The notes: generated from the letters alone by a model not told the origin. Positions 23,239 through 35,479 are shown, counted from the stretch's first letter. The stretch is DNA of 64,000 nucleotides from Ovis canadensis (GCF_042477335.2 NC_091255.1:32466501-32530500), one strand, 5' to 3'. Made by a program: numbers and translations.

Positions 23239-23740
23239 TATAGTAAATAAGTCACTTCAACTTTCAGACATACAGCTTTTCTATCTGTAAAGGGGGACTA
23301 TTTCCATCTATGTCCCAGGGCTATTTTGAAAATTAAGAGACAATACTATATGTGATGTAGTAAATACACATGACCATGTACATATGCATATTCAATATTT
23401 AATAAAATATCTACTTTCTCTAAACCTGCATGGTATGTTCTGTATTTCCTTTGTAGATCTTACCATTTTCTACCTTGTGTTGGTTGTTTTTTTTTTTTTA
23501 AGTCCCACAGGAACCCTTGAAAACACACCCAAAATGGAACTAATTTTTCTTAAATTGCTCCCTTGTTAATTATTTTCATTAAAGGCATCATTTTCCTTTT
23601 AGTGGCTCAACCTCAAAGTCTTCAAGGCATCCGCTTACTTACTCGTTTCATAAAATTATGCATTTTGTCTTTATTTCCACAGGGCCTTTGCATCTAGACC
23701 CTTTATCTTTGGCTTTACTTTCTCTCCTCTAGATTACTCT
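23239..23740. other. Unit 1 far 3' flank
   Basis: Non-coding. It is paralogous to 50940-51480 in unit 3 (aaatatctactttytctraaac, then ccttgtgttggytrttgttt). No gene. Confidence 0.6.
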
Positions 23741-23966
23741 GTGTGCATGCTAAGTCGCTTTAGTTGTGTCTCACTCTTTGTGACCTGGTGGACTCTAGCC
23801 CACCTCAGTCTCCTCTGTCCACAAGATTCTCCAGGCAAGAACATTGGAGTAGGTTGCCATGCCCTCCTCCAGGGGATCTTTCTGACTCAGGTGTCGAATC
23901 TCCATCTCCTGCGGCTCCTGCATTGCAGGTAGATTCTTTACCGCTGAGCCACCGGAGAAGCCCCTA
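23741..23966 (-). mobile_element. Bov-tA SINE
   Basis: Antisense Bov-tA (gcatgctaagtcgctttagttg ... ctgagccaccggagaagcccc). It is absent from the matching place in unit 3. Confidence 0.88.
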
Positions 23967-26335
23967 GGTTGCTCTAGGAGCTGCCTAATTAAACTTTGGT
24001 CTCACCACTCCTCCCTGCTTTCTTACTGTTATCCATTCAATCTTAATTAAACAAAAACATTCACCATTGCTTCATGCAGATTTTGTTATCTATCTATCTA
24101 GCATTGTAAATCTTCCTAGGACCACCTGGCAACTGAAGAGTTTGGACTTCAGGTGTAACTTCCATCTAACTACGTGGTACCCCCAGTTGCATTCTCCTGA
24201 CTCTCCCCTCTTGAATTGCCTCCCATCTTGAATCCTACGCTTATCTTTGCCTTGATTTTGTTTTTAATACACTTTTATTGCATATATGTCTATTCCCAAA
24301 AAGTTTATTATTTCATTTCTTTAACTGTTTATAATCTTATAGAAGGATATCGATAGTAATCTTTGGGGATATATATTTTTAAATACTACTAAGATCCAGC
24401 CAAATTGTAGCATGTCTCTGTGGGTCATCTAGAAAAGAAGAGATTTCTCTACTGGCTGGAGTGACTAATCCAATTACCAAGGACATTGTGTTGCTGCTAC
24501 AATTTGTCTAGAACTCTGTCTGGAATGCCTTTTGTATTTACATACCCAGTAGCAGAGACTACTAGCAGCTGTGTCAACCAAAAAAGCAAAGAGCAGTTCT
24601 ACTGAGGACTCAGACCCCTTAGGAACCAAAGTTCTGGTCACCTCATCAGGCGAGGACCAAATGGCAGCTGTTCAGTACCTCCACTCAGATATCTGAGCAT
24701 CAGATATGTGGTCATTCCATCTTGTGTGCTTCTAGGTTCTGAGAGCATTACCTTCCCCTTCTGTTCCCCTAGCCATACAAGAGTTAAATTTCTGAGTTAA
24801 TAATTTCTGGGTTACCTTGGCATCCATCTTTTTTCTCCTTTAGTCTCTTTCAAGATATACCTGTGCATTTAATTCCTTGTTTTAAATCTTCTTGGCTCAA
24901 AAATACCTAATGTGACTTTTGTTTTCTGAATGGACCCTAATTTGCCTGAATTGCCATATCTACTATGCAGTCTTTTCCGGACAGTCAACCTCAGGACATT
25001 GGAACTTGAAGTAATTTAAATTGCAATGTTAACATTACCCCAGGAAAGCATGTTTGACAGAATCAAAGGGAGATGGGTAGGACAGTGACTAGACATGTTG
25101 GTGCAATGATTTTTATTTGCATTTAAAGTTACAAACATACATATAGATTCTTATGATTGTTGTAGGGAATTTAGTAGAGGACATCAACTTACCTTATCTA
25201 AATTCAAACAGAAGAATAACATGAGAAGGATGGGGCAATTAAATGGTATGGGATTCTCCTAAGAGTCTACATCCATTTACCCATAACAGCAAAATTATGC
25301 AGTCATCAAAATTGTTGCATTCTTTATTTAAACATAATATTGCAGTAATCATTTATTCATTTAATATAAATTTATTAAGTAGTTACTGTATGTCTGCCCT
25401 AAGTGTTGAAGATACAAATCTTCACATTAGTATGGGAATAACAGGTAAAAAGATTATATAATATTTTTACTGATCAATCTTGAAATTTCTCTACATTAAA
25501 TACCTTCATTCCCTCCATGATTTAGCCATTCATTCACACAGATTCATATGCATTTATAATCAAATCTTTTTTGATTGAAAAGAAGATAATTGGGATAAAT
25601 CTCATCCTTGGTGTTTTAGAGACCCAGAAAGCATTGAAAGGTGAATAACATCATTATCCAATGCCCATGGTCAAATTCTTGGCGATCTGAATGATCTACA
25701 GAAGATAATAATTTTATATTTTTACAGGCAGTTAATATAGTAGATACAAAACAACTTGCACATTGTTCCGAGAGATACTCAATCTAACTATTCAAAACAT
25801 TATCCTGTGTGGACATACTATATTTGAAGACAATCATTTGTACGCTATTAATATTTTTAAAAGTTTTATAATTATATCATGAACAGAATCAAATCATAGA
25901 GAGTAGAGTTCCTTAGTGGTACTTAATGACCTGCTGGATTAACTATCTCTTTTTGAGGAATATTACTTACATGATGAGAGCTGGTCATCCAGGATGAAAG
26001 CCTCATCCTTCCCAAGCCATGCTGGAAAGACATGGTGGCATTATTTTCAATACTGCTCTCTTTTTTTTTTTCCATTTATTATTTGGCACTCAATTTTCCT
26101 GCCACTGTAACTTTATTTCATGCTATAATTAACTCATCACTTTATTATATTAATTAAACCAGAATATTTATTACCTTTAGATGCAATGACTTTATTGATG
26201 AGTGTCATTTTAGTAAGATTTTAGAGAGAATCTTATATTCTTTTGAAACAGTCTAGTTTAATTAACAATATAGAAAGAAGAAAAATATCCACTCAAGTAA
26301 TTTCCTTTAAAGATTTCAAAGGTTGGATAAATAGT
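23967..26335. other. Unit 1 non-coding flank
   Basis: No gene. 24600-24900 is paralogous to 34240-34460 and 51720-51980. 25340-25420 resembles the tail of an old LINE (tttattaagtagttactgta). The rest is AT-rich DNA without named repeats. Confidence 0.55.
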
Positions 26336-26545
26336 GTCTCTGGTGGCTCAGTGGTAAAGAATCTGCCTGCCAGTGTAGGAGATGTGGGTTCAATCCCTGG
26401 GTTGGGAAGATCCCTTGGAGAGGGAAATGGCAACCCTCTCCAGTATTCTTGCCTGGAAAATCCCACGGACAGAGGAGCCTGGCAGGCTACAGTCCCTGGA
26501 CCGCAAAAGGTTCAGACATGACTGAGCAGCTAAACAACAACAAAT
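26336..26545 (+). mobile_element. Bov-tA SINE
   Basis: Sense Bov-tA (ctctggtggctcagtggtaaag ... gagcagctaaacaacaac). A TSD of aaatagt(g/a)tct type flanks it at about 26330 and 26543. Confidence 0.88.
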
Positions 26546-26573
26546 AGTATCTAGTCTGATTATGTCTATCATT

Positions 26574-26806
26574 GTGTGCATACGTGCTAAGTCTCTTCAG
26601 TCATGTCTGACTCTTTGTGACCCTACCCTGTAGACTGTAGTCCACAGGGCTTCTCTGTCTGTGGGATCCTCCAGGCAAGAATACTGGAGAGCCTTGCCAT
26701 TCCCTCCTCCAGGGGGTCTTCCCGACCCAAGGATTGAACTGGCTTCTCTTACGTCTCTTGCATTGGCAGGCAGGTTCTTTACCACAAGTGCCATCTGGGA
26801 AGCCCC
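26574..26806 (-). mobile_element. Bov-tA SINE with TSD
   Basis: Antisense Bov-tA is bounded by the perfect 12-bp TSD atgtctatcatt at 26562-26573 and 26807-26818. It lies back to back with the sense copy at 26336. Confidence 0.94.
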
Positions 26807-26818
26807 ATGTCTATCATT

Positions 26819-27359
26819 ATTAGATTACAGTTCAGAGACTGATATTTTCATTTGTTCATCCTACTTTTTACCAAGAATTATTGGATACACTTTATATAAC
26901 CGAGGTTGTAAAAGGTACAGTGATATAACAGCTTCTGCCTCAGAGATTTGCAAGCATAGGAGGGCTGATTAACATCATAGTCCAATTAAAATTGACGTTC
27001 AAATAGTGATTTATATCCTTCAAACCATGGACTTCTGTGATCCTCACACCTGTGACAGTGATGGGGCAGATACTATTATTCCTAATATGTAGATGCAGAA
27101 GCTGAGCTTCACCCTTCTCAGATTTACTCTGATAATCAGTATCTTTGCTGGGATAAGAACCTAATATTCTTGGGCTTCCACGCTGCTAAATGGACAATGA
27201 TGAGTACAAAATGATCTATCATAAATTGTTATAAGATTTCTGAGAAGAGGACTTTATAGCTGGAAAGATCAAAGACAGCTTCTTGGAGAGGAATGACATT
27301 GGGGATGGATTTCCAAGTGCACCTGAAATTCTAAGGGCAGTCTCCAATGTAGGATGACC
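26819..27359. other. 3' flank of OR1A-like copy 1
   Basis: Probably contains the 3' UTR. It is paralogous to 39755-40539 (ggatrcactttatat, then aatagtgatttatag). 27060-27110 has MIR-like character (gtagatgcagaagctgagc). No second gene. Confidence 0.55.
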
Positions 27360-28298
27360 TCACATTGGTTGTGAGAAAATTCTCCTGCTGAAGAGTTTCC
27401 CCAGGGCAGCCTTCATGTCCCGATTCCTCAGACTATAGATGAAAGGATTTAACACTGGGGTCACTGCCATGTACATCACAGTTATCACCGCATCCTTTAG
27501 GCTGTAACTAGTCAGAGGGCGGAAGTACATGCCCATGACTGTCCCATAATACAGAGAAACAACTGTGAGGTGGGAACCACAGGTGGAGAAGGCTTTGAGC
27601 ACACCTTTGGTGGATGGAACCCGTAAGACTGTGGAAAAGACCCTAACATAAGAGATGATGATGCATAGTAATGGCACAGAGAAAATACCAACTCCCAGGT
27701 ACATCATCTTCACATTAAAGTGGATGTCAGAACAGGACAACTTGAGCAAAGGGGTAATGTCACAGTAGAAGTTGGCTACTTCCTGGTTTCCACAGAAGGA
27801 CAGGCTAGCTGTGAGCAGAGTGTGGGGGAGGGCATTGGCATTTCCAACCACCCAAGACACCGTGACTAGCAGGACACAAGTCCGTGGGCTCATAATTATT
27901 GTGTAATGAAGTGGGCGGGTGATGGCCACAGCTCGATCATAGGCCATAGCAGCCAGGATGTAACTATCTGTGTTACCCAAGGCAATCATAAAATACATTT
28001 GTGTTAGGCATCCTCCAAAGGAGATGGCTTTGGTGCCCAGGAGGTGGTTGGCCAGCATCTTAGGGATAGTTACAGAGGAGAAGAAGATGTCGACAAAGGA
28101 GAGGTTGGCAAGGAGAAAATACATGGGGTTGTGAAGGTGAATGTCAGAGTGAATGGCCAAGATGATGAGCAGGTTTCCAATCAATGTGATGGGGTAAATG
28201 AACAGGAAGAGTAAGAAGAAGAAGTCTTCCTGTTTTTGCTGGCCAGTAACTCCCAAGAGGATGAAATTGAAGGTGGAGGACTGATTGTCTTCTCTCAT
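27360..28298 (-). CDS. Olfactory receptor, OR1A-like copy 1
   Basis: An intact 312-residue OR that from memory matches human OR1A1/OR1A2 ([50 protein letters not shown]). Landmarks are N-glycosylation NQS (5-7), TM1 GN (41-42), LHNPMY (55-60), Cys97, MAYDRAVAI (118-126), loop cysteines 169, 179 and 189, SY (216-217), [10 protein letters not shown] (235-244) and [12 protein letters not shown] (281-292). The DRA in place of DRY is shared by all three copies here and, as I recall, by human OR1A, so it is a subfamily trait and not damage. The product should be a ciliary odorant receptor signalling through the olfactory G protein. Long stretches of coding sequence are identical to copies 2 and 3. 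Whether it is OR1A1 or OR1A2 cannot be decided because copies expand within lineages. Confidence 0.94.
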   Translation of the reverse strand: MREDNQSSTFNFILLGVTGQQKQEDFFFLLFLFIYPITLIGNLLIILAIHSDIHLHNPMYFLLANLSFVDIFFSSVTIPKMLANHLLGTKAISFGGCLTQMYFMIALGNTDSYILAAMAYDRAVAITRPLHYTIIMSPRTCVLLVTVSWVVGNANALPHTLLTASLSFCGNQEVANFYCDITPLLKLSCSDIHFNVKMMYLGVGIFSVPLLCIIISYVRVFSTVLRVPSTKGVLKAFSTCGSHLTVVSLYYGTVMGMYFRPLTSYSLKDAVITVMYMAVTPVLNPFIYSLRNRDMKAALGKLFSRRIFSQPM

Positions 28299-28337
28299 GG
28301 ATCCTTCAGCAGGAAAGGGGAGAGGAATCCAGAATTA
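28299..28337 (-). promoter_or_regulatory. Putative splice acceptor, OR1A-like copy 1
   Basis: On the minus strand a pyrimidine tract (cctctcccctttcctgctga) is followed by AG at 28304-28305, then gatcc and the ATG. The position five bases before the ATG is the same in copies 2 and 3. These 39 bases are identical to 53781-53819. Confidence 0.5.
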
Positions 28338-30499
28338 TTAGTGTGGTTATTGTATGTAATGATCTTTCTTATCCACCATTTTGACACACGTGACCAACCA
28401 TCTCTACAACTGAGTTAACTAAATCTGGAGATAACCAATATTTTTGGGGAAATATCAAGAATTACCCCTGGACACTCATGAATAAAAACTGAGCAATCTG
28501 TGAATCAGAGGTGCTTATCCTCCTCCACCCCAGAACCATCACTCAACATCTAGGATTTACTCAGTTAACAAATACTAATTTTTACATTGCATGTGCTACT
28601 TTGTTAGACATGTGGAAAAAGTACAAAATGTGAAAAGTATAAGAATTTCATCCATGTATTCTATACATGAGATGGAGTTAGATGCTAAGGTGCCATCGCA
28701 GATCACAGAGAGAGATGATTTCTGCTGAAATCTTGAAGGGAGAAGTAAAAGAACCATATGTCCCCGGGAGAGGAGCCAGGAGGTTCATCAGCATGAATGC
28801 TATTAACAGAGACTGTGAGTCAGAGTTCCAGGAAATGCTGGGTTGCTGAAATCCATTTTCCTGGAAAGTGTTTATGTTCTAAGATACTTGTCTCATGAGT
28901 GTGAAGATGCTGAAGACAGTTTTTAAGAAGAAGCCAAATTCTTCCCTGTGGTATCAGGGGTTCAGGTGAAAGAAATGCCCTCTTAAGTGCTTTGACCTAT
29001 TGTTGCTTTGAGAAATAACTTATTTTTCTTAAGCGGTCTGTTAACATGCACTGTTGAATATGAGAGTGCAAGGTTTGTAGCTATTCTCAGAAGCAACAGG
29101 CTTTTGTGAGTTCATCTGCATGCATGCATGTGTACACACACAGAGTATTATTTCAGGAAGCTGCTGAGGAATGGCATAACCAAATCAAAACTACCCCTTC
29201 CTCACCCCATTTTCATGGATAAGGGCCCAGGAACAACCATTGTCAGAAGGGGAGTGTCTCTCTCCCTCTCTCCTCTCTGTCTCCCCTCTCTTTTCTCTCC
29301 TCCCTTGCTCTTTTTCTGTTCATCCATTCAGGAGAATTTGGGTTCTGAATTCAGGCCAGGGTTTGAGTCCTTGTTTTGCCTCTACCTCTGTGAAGACAAT
29401 TCAATTCACCATTTTCTTTCATCTGGTAAAATGGCAATAATTCTGCTTACCTCTCCTGGTATTGCGAGGGTCAAAGGAGATTATGCATGTAGTGCAGTTA
29501 CTGGCTATTTAATCCCCTGGTATTACTGTTGTAAAAAGTTTCTTCTCCAATATCCACAGCTTCTACCTGGGGAGTCAGCTCAGATGTTTCCAAAAGGGAC
29601 TTAGTCCTGTGGCCTTCACTCCTCTTCCATGAATGGAGAGTTTACAGGCAGCTGGTCTAGTAAGTACCTGTTAGCCTTGCTTTCTGGAGGCAGGCATGCT
29701 GGAGAATGTGTTAGTAGTAGTCCTAGAGGAGGGTCTCTGGTCCTGTGTTTCTGAGGCAGAAGACAGGACTGGAATGATTTGGAAAGAGGAGCCCTGAGTT
29801 TTCCCACTGTGGAGCAGAAGAGCCAGAAGGAGTTGGCCTGGATGGGGGCTAAAGATGAGGACTCTAGTTTCCTCCTCAAGGAAGCACAATGGGTCATATG
29901 AGAGAGAAAACGGTGAGTGGTTCACTAGGTTATAAAGTCTCTTGAAACATGACTTTCCCCTGTCTTAATTCGGGCCAAAGTCAGAGTAATTGTTGAGACT
30001 CATTACATGCTGTGCCTTGAGGGGATACAGTCGTTCTCATGAGTAATTTTGTCAGAGTTCTTTTCTAGAAGGAATGATGGGCAACAGTCTCCCAGAGAGT
30101 GTCTCCAGGGTCCAGGCTTTGGGCTTACCTATTCTGGCCTCTCTGTTGAAATGTGGACCCTTGTCCTCTGCTTTAGCACAAACTGGAACCATCCCTTGGG
30201 ATACAAGGAGTGTGGTAAAATTGAACTCCTAGGCTTTATTCCAGGCTACACTGAAGACTTCTGGTGTTAAATGTGCAAAGAAGAGTAATTACATTTCATC
30301 TTTTACCTGTGATTTGTCTTAGGGGAGGCTATGAGGGAAATTAAACTTTCTTTTTTCTTGTGCTTTGATAGTAAGTCTCCGAATTTTTTAGATTCTTAGA
30401 GAAGAAAAGGTTCTAGATGTTATCTAGTCCACCTCATGTACGTATCACCTTTGTAACAGCCCTGATTAGTGGTCATTATGCTATAACTTAGCCCCCTTC
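28338..30499. other. 5' flank of OR1A-like copy 1
   Basis: No second gene. It should contain the gene's promoter and 5' exons, which I could not place. It includes a pyrimidine-rich tract at 29257-29313 and a MIR remnant at about 29320-29520. Blocks from 28700 onward match 46020 onward in unit 2, while roughly 41800-46000 of unit 2 has no counterpart here. Confidence 0.6.
29320..29520 (+). mobile_element. MIR SINE, ancient
   Basis: Sense MIR-like blocks: gggtttgagtccttgttttgcc, then catctggtaaaatggcaataa, then gagggtcaaaggagattatgc. The same remnant is at 46690-46860 and, split by an LTR, at 59560-60225, so it predates the duplications. Confidence 0.65.
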
Positions 30500-30622
30500 T
30501 GTAGTAGCAGTAGAGGACCATGGTGAAGGCTGTGAGCTCTGATTGGGTTTCAGTCCAGGCTCTGCCTCTTTCGGGCTGTAAGTAACTTTGCATAGTTATT
30601 AAATGTACTTACTCATTTCTGT

Positions 30623-30843
30623 GGGGCTTCTCAGGTGGTGCTGTGGTTAAGAATCTGCCTGACAATACAGGAGACATAAGAGACACGAGTTCAACCCCTG
30701 GGTTGGGGAGATCTGGAGAAGGGCATGGAAACCCACTCCAGTATTCTTGCCTAGAGAATCCCATGGACAGAGGAACCTGGAGGGCTACAGTCCATGGGGT
30801 CGCAAAGAGTTGGATGCGACTGAAGCGACTTAGCATGCATGCA
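30623..30843 (+). mobile_element. Bov-tA SINE inside MIR
   Basis: Sense Bov-tA (ggggcttctcaggtggtgctg ... gaagcgacttagcatgcatgc). The flanks actcatttctgt and actcatctgt look like an imperfect TSD. Unit 3 has no insert at this exact point. Confidence 0.88.
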
Positions 30844-30868
30844 CTCATCTGTATAATTGGAATAACAA

Positions 30869-30891
30869 AGCAGCAGCAGCAGCAGCAGCAA
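30869..30891. repeat. (AGC)n microsatellite
   Basis: About seven AGC units. The equivalent place in unit 3 (near 61584) has only gcagcagcaacaac. Confidence 0.9.
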
Positions 30892-30985
30892 CATTCTCAG
30901 AAATTTGTTGTAAAGATCACATGAACTGATATTTGAAAAGTCCTTAAACCAGAGCCTGGTATATAGTTAGCACTTAGCAAATTTT

Positions 30986-31557
30986 AGCTGTTATTTTATT
31001 ATCTCTGTGCTACTTTTTTCCTCCTATAATACTTCCTATCAATTACCTCTTTTACTATTGGCCATGTAGCTGTTGGATGACTCCCCAAAATCTTCTTCAG
31101 ATTCTGCCGATCTCAAAACATTTGCTGAATTACATTTTCCCTTGGAGTTGTTTCAGGTTATGCCATTGTATTTGCTCTGTTATTACTGTTACTCACATCA
31201 CAGTCCACTGTCTAGGACTTGGGCTTCACAGACGTGGATAATATAACATCTCATGATAAATATTTTCATCCTAGTTTTCATCCCAGTGATTTTTTTCTCT
31301 TTGTGTCCTTTTCAAAATATCTTACTAATTCCACTTTTTATTTTCTGAGGGCTCATTAGGGGCAAGGAATTGTGTAATGGCATCAGAGAGAACTATGAAG
31401 AAAACCATATTTTAACCTCAAACATTACAACCGTTTCTATGTAAAGTGTCTACAACTTTCCTTAGCTTATAAAAGAAATCTCTTGCCTCCCATGTGCTAA
31501 AGAGAAAATCCTGTGGATTGCTGCAGAGGCTAAAATTCACTGTCTGTAATAGAGTTT
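30986..31557. other. Right end of unit 1
   Basis: Non-coding. It is paralogous to 61890-62430 in unit 3 (gttattttatta, then ggttatgc, then gggctcattaggg/gggtacccattaggg). It is cut off by a BovB. Confidence 0.6.
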
Positions 31558-33885
31558 TGCCAAGAAAATGCACTGGTCATAGCAAACACCCTCTTCCAAC
31601 AACACAAGAGAAGACTCTACACATGGACATCACCAGATGGTCAACACCAAAATCGGATTGATTATAGTCTTTGCAGCCAAAGATGGAGAAGCTCTATACA
31701 GTCAACAAAAACAAGACCAGGAGCTGACTGTGGCTCAGATCATGAACTCCTTATTACCAAGTTCAGACTGAAATTGAAGAAAGCAGGGAAAACTGCTAGA
31801 TCATTCAGGTATGACCTAAATCAAATCCCTTATGATTATACAGTGGAAGTGAGAAATAGATTTAAGGGCCTAGATCTGATAGATAGAGTGCCTGATGAAC
31901 TATGGACAGAGGTCCATGACATTGTACAGGAGACAGGGATCAAGACCATCCCCATGGAAAAGAAATGCAAAAAAGCAAAATGGCTGTCTGAGGAGGCCTT
32001 ACAAATAGCTGTGAAAAGAAGAGAGGTGAAAAGCCAAGGAGAAAAGGAAAGATATAAGCATCTGAATGCAGAGTTCCAAAGAATAGCAAGAAGAGATAAG
32101 AAAGCCTTCTTCAGCGATCAATGCAAAGAAATAGAGGGAAACAACAGAATGGGAAAGACTAGAGATCTCTTCAAGAAAATTAGAGATACCAAGGGAACAT
32201 TTCATGCAAAGATGGGCTCAATAAAGGACAGAAATGGTATGGAACTAACAGAAGCAGAAGATATTACGAAGAGGTGGCAAGAATACACGGAAGAACTGTA
32301 CAAAACAGATCTTCATGACCCAGATAATCATGATGATGTGATCACTAATCTAGAGCCAGACATCTTGGAATGTGAAGTCAAGTGGGCCTTAGAAAGCACC
32401 ACTACGAACAAAGCTAGTGGAGGTGATGGAATTCCAGTTGAGCTGTTTCAAATCCTGAAAGATGATGCTGTGAAAGTGCTGTACTCAATATGCCAGCAAA
32501 TTTGGAAAACTCAGCAGTGGCCACAGGACTGGAAAAGGTCAGTTTTCATTCCAATTCCAAAGAAAGGCAATGTCAAAGAATGCTCAAACTACCACACAAT
32601 TGCACTCATCTCACATGCTAGTAAAGTAATGCTCAAAATTCTCCAAGCCAGGCTTCAGCAATACGTGAACCATGAACTCCCTGATGTTCAAGCTGGTTTT
32701 AGAAAAGGCAGAGGAATCAGAGATCAAATTGCCAACATCCGGTGGATCATGGAAAAAGCAAGAGAGTTCCAGAAAAACATCTATTTCTGCTTTATTGACT
32801 ATGCCAAAGCCTTTGACTGTGTGGATCACAATAAATTGTGGAAAATTCTGAAAGAGATGGGAATACCAGACCACCTAACCTGCCTCTTGAGAAATCTGTA
32901 TGCAGGCCAGGAAGCAAGAGTTAGAACTGGACATGGAACAACAGACTGGTTCCAAATAGGAAAAGGAGTATGTCAAGGCTGTATATTGTCACCCTGCTTA
33001 TTTAACTTATATGCAGAGTCCATCATGAGAAACGCTGGACTGGAGGAAACACAAGCTGGAATCAAGATTGCCAGGAGAAATATCAATAACCTCAGATATG
33101 CAGATGACACCACCCTTATGGCAGAAGTGAAGAGGAGCTAAAAAGCCTCTTGATGAAAGTGAAAGAGGAGAGCGAAAAAGTTAGCTTAAAACTCAACATT
33201 CAGAAAAGGAAGATCATGGCATCCGGTCCCATCACTTCATGGCAAATAGATGGGGAAACAGTGGAAACAGTGTCAGACTTTATTTTTTTGGCTCCAAAAT
33301 CACTGCAGATGGTGACTGCAGCCATGAAATTAAAAGACGCTTACTCCTTGGAAGAAAAGTTATGACCAACATAGATAGCATATTCGAAAGTAGAGACATT
33401 ACTTTGCCGACTAAGGTCCGTCTAGTCAAGGCTATGGTTTTTCCACTGGTCATGTATGGATGTGAGAGTTGGACTGTGGAGAAGGCTGAGCACCGAAGAA
33501 CTGATGCTTTTGACCTGTGGTGTTGGAGAAGACTCTTGAGAGTCCCTTGGACTGCAAGGAGATCCAACCAGTCCATCCTGAAGGAGATCAACCCTGGGAT
33601 TTCTTTGGAAGGAATGATACTAAAGCTGAAGCTCCAGTACTTTGGCCACCTCATGCGAAGAGTTGACTCACTGGAAAAGACTCTGATGCTGGGAGGGATT
33701 GGGGTCAGGAGGAGAAGGGGACGACCGAGGATGAGATGGCTGGATGGCATCACGGACTCGATGGACGTGCGTCTGAGTGAACTACAGGAGTTGGTGATGG
33801 ACAGGGAGGCCTGGCGTGCTGCAATTCATGGCGTCGCAAAGAGTTGGACACAACTGAGAGACTGAAGTGAACTGAACTGATAAAA
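31558..33885 (+). mobile_element. BovB (RTE) LINE, 5' truncated, ORF2 mostly open
   Basis: This is the longest BovB here at 2.3 kb, against about 3.2 kb for a full element. It encodes the end of the APE endonuclease (YTWTSPDGQH, then GADCGSDHELL near 31725-31750). The whole reverse transcriptase follows: FIDYAKAFDCVDHNKLW (32792-32842), GVCQGCILSPCLFNLYAE (32967-33020) and RYADDTTLM (33095-33120). The C-terminal region is [20 protein letters not shown]. The frame is open from about 31566 to 33141. A single missing A near 33126 and a missing base near 33288 shift the frame, and the last 190 codons are open again to 33865. The 3' end has the tgaactgaactga tail. The copy is young but inactive through the 5' truncation and two frameshifts. 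BovB entered ruminants horizontally, with relatives in squamate reptiles. Confidence 0.95.
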
Positions 33886-34485
33886 TCCCAAACTTTGTTA
33901 AATCTTTTCTAAAAATACTAAAAAATGACCTATGCAATATATTTGCAGAATAACAGAAGAGGAAAAACACCTTAAGTACTTGGATGAAAAATTGTATTAG
34001 AAAGTTCTCTAAAGAAGGGAACAAAAAAAAAGATTTTTTGAATTTTAAAATATTTTAAGACCTTTAAAATAAGAGATTATGAGACAAATAAATTTAGATG
34101 AAAGTGAAATTGACATAGAGACAGCAAACAGAAGTGAATAAGGAACATTACATGATTGTACTTGGTGTTTTAGGCAGAATTGACAACATTTCAGAAAATA
34201 AATGAGCAGTATTCAGGACAATCCAGAAATCGTCTTAATCTCTCCAGGCGGATTATTTGACAGCTCTCCTTGGAGATATGAGCATTAGATATGTGGTCTT
34301 CCTTCTGAGCACCAATGTTCTGGTAACACCACCTTTTGCCTTTTGCTCCCTTGAGATAGTGTAACTTCTTGCAGTTTTTACTCTGGGTTATTCAGCATTT
34401 TTTATTCTGGTTAGCTCAGCATTTTCTTTTTTCATCTTTAGTCTCTTTTAGGATATATTAATATGTTAATACTATATATCTAATT
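33886..34485. other. Unit 2 left flank
   Basis: No gene. 34240-34460 matches 24650-24890 and 51720-51980 (agatatgtggtc, then gttctggtaacac), marking unit 2 of the duplication. Confidence 0.6.
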
Positions 34486-34919
34486 GCAGTAGTCATGTAC
34501 AGATGTGATAGTTGGACCATAAACAAGGCTGAGCACCAAAGAATTGGTGCTTTCGAACTGTGGCATTGGAGAAGACTCTTGAGAGTCCCTTGGACGGCAA
34601 GGAGACCAAACCAGTCAATTCTAAAGGAAATCAACCCTGAATACTCATTGGAAGGGCTAATGCTGAAGCAGAAGCTCCAATATTTTGGTCACCTGATGCA
34701 AACAGCCGATTCATGGGAAAAGACTTTAATGCTGGGAAAGATTGAGGGCAAAAGGAGAAGAGGGCAGCAGAGGATGAGATGGTTGGATAGGATCACTGAC
34801 TAAATGGAAGTGAACTTGGGCAAACTCCAGGAGATAATGAGGGACAGGGAGGACTGGTGTGCTGCAGTTTATGGGGTTGCAAAGAGTCAGAAATGACTTA
34901 GCAACTGAACAACAACAAT
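34486..34919 (+). mobile_element. BovB LINE, 3' end, older copy
   Basis: About 430 bp of 3' BovB (gtagtcatgtacagatgtgat ... cttagcaactgaacaacaac). It is diverged from the young copies, with a 100-codon open stretch surviving. Confidence 0.88.
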
Positions 34920-34939
34920 AATTCCCTGTATTAAATTTT

Positions 34940-35141
34940 CTTTTTTTAAACTTGTTATTCATTTTTTATTTAACTTTCTATTGGAGTATAGTTGATTTAC
35001 AGTGTTGTATTAGTTTCAGCAAAACGAATCAGTTTTACACATACGTACTCTTTTTTTTTAAGATTCTTTTTACATATAGGCCATTATAGAGTACTGACTA
35101 GAGTTCACTGTGCTATACAATAGATTCTTAATAGTTAGCTG
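34940..35141 (-). mobile_element. L1 3' UTR, left part
   Basis: Antisense artiodactyl L1 3' end: attggagtatagttgatttac, then agtgttgtattagtttc, then ttcactgtgctatacaatag. It is broken by a CHR SINE and resumes at 35480. Confidence 0.75.
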
Positions 35142-35479
35142 TTTTTTTAAAAAAATGATTTCTTTGATTGTGCTGGGTCTTTTGTTTCTGTGCGGGCTTT
35201 GTTCTGGTTGCAGCGCATGTCACGCTCCAGTTTCAGTGTGTGGGCTTCTCATTGCAGTGGCTTCTCTTGTTGCAGAGCTCTACAGCACTCAGTCTTCAGT
35301 AGTTGTGGTGTGTGGGCTCAATAGTTGTGGCTTCCGGGCTCTAGAGCACAGGCTCAATAGTTATGGCATACTGGTTTAGCTGTTCCGCAGCATGTGAGAT
35401 CTTCCTGGATCAGGGATTGAACCCATATCTCCTGCACTGGCAAGTAGATTCTTTACTACTGAACCACCAAGGAAGCCCC
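35142..35479 (-). mobile_element. CHR-type SINE inside L1
   Basis: Antisense CHR SINE (tgattgtgctgggtcttttg ... gaaccaccaaggaagcccc). It is full length. The flanking ttagct and ttatct suggest a short, decayed TSD. Confidence 0.85.

Larger units (their letters stand above)
30500..30985 (+). mobile_element. MIR SINE split by a Bov-tA
   Basis: The left part is about 30510-30622 (ggctctgcctctttcgggctg). The right part is about 30844-30985 (gtataattggaataacaaag, then cctggtatatagttagcac). The same MIR sits at 61205-61930 in unit 3. Confidence 0.75.
22790..31550. repeat. Tandem segmental duplication, unit 1 (OR1A-like copy 1)
   Basis: This segment aligns with unit 2 (about 34200-47650) and unit 3 (about 49200-62430) in the same orientation. 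Shared blocks include 22815-22835 with 49225-49245 (ctcctctgtgggt), 24650-24890 with 34240-34460 and 51720-51980, 28700-28920 with 46020-46290, and 30990-31430 with 61890-62290. Flank identity is moderate and broken by gaps, so the duplication is not recent. Confidence 0.8.

Noticed and set aside
29128-29604. 158-codon frame upstream of OR1A-like copy 1
   Set aside because: It crosses a pyrimidine-rich repeat and a MIR remnant and is not kept in units 2 or 3.
31774-33141. 455-codon open frame as a host gene
   Set aside because: It is the endonuclease/reverse transcriptase of a BovB LINE with RT motifs FIDYAKAFD and YADD, flanked by the BovB 3' tail.
33280-33753. Long open frames antisense to BovB, also 36908-37261, 42056-42685, 50296-50673 and 55880-56134
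   Set aside because: They are mirror frames of BovB ORF2 that recur with every copy. No independent protein signature.
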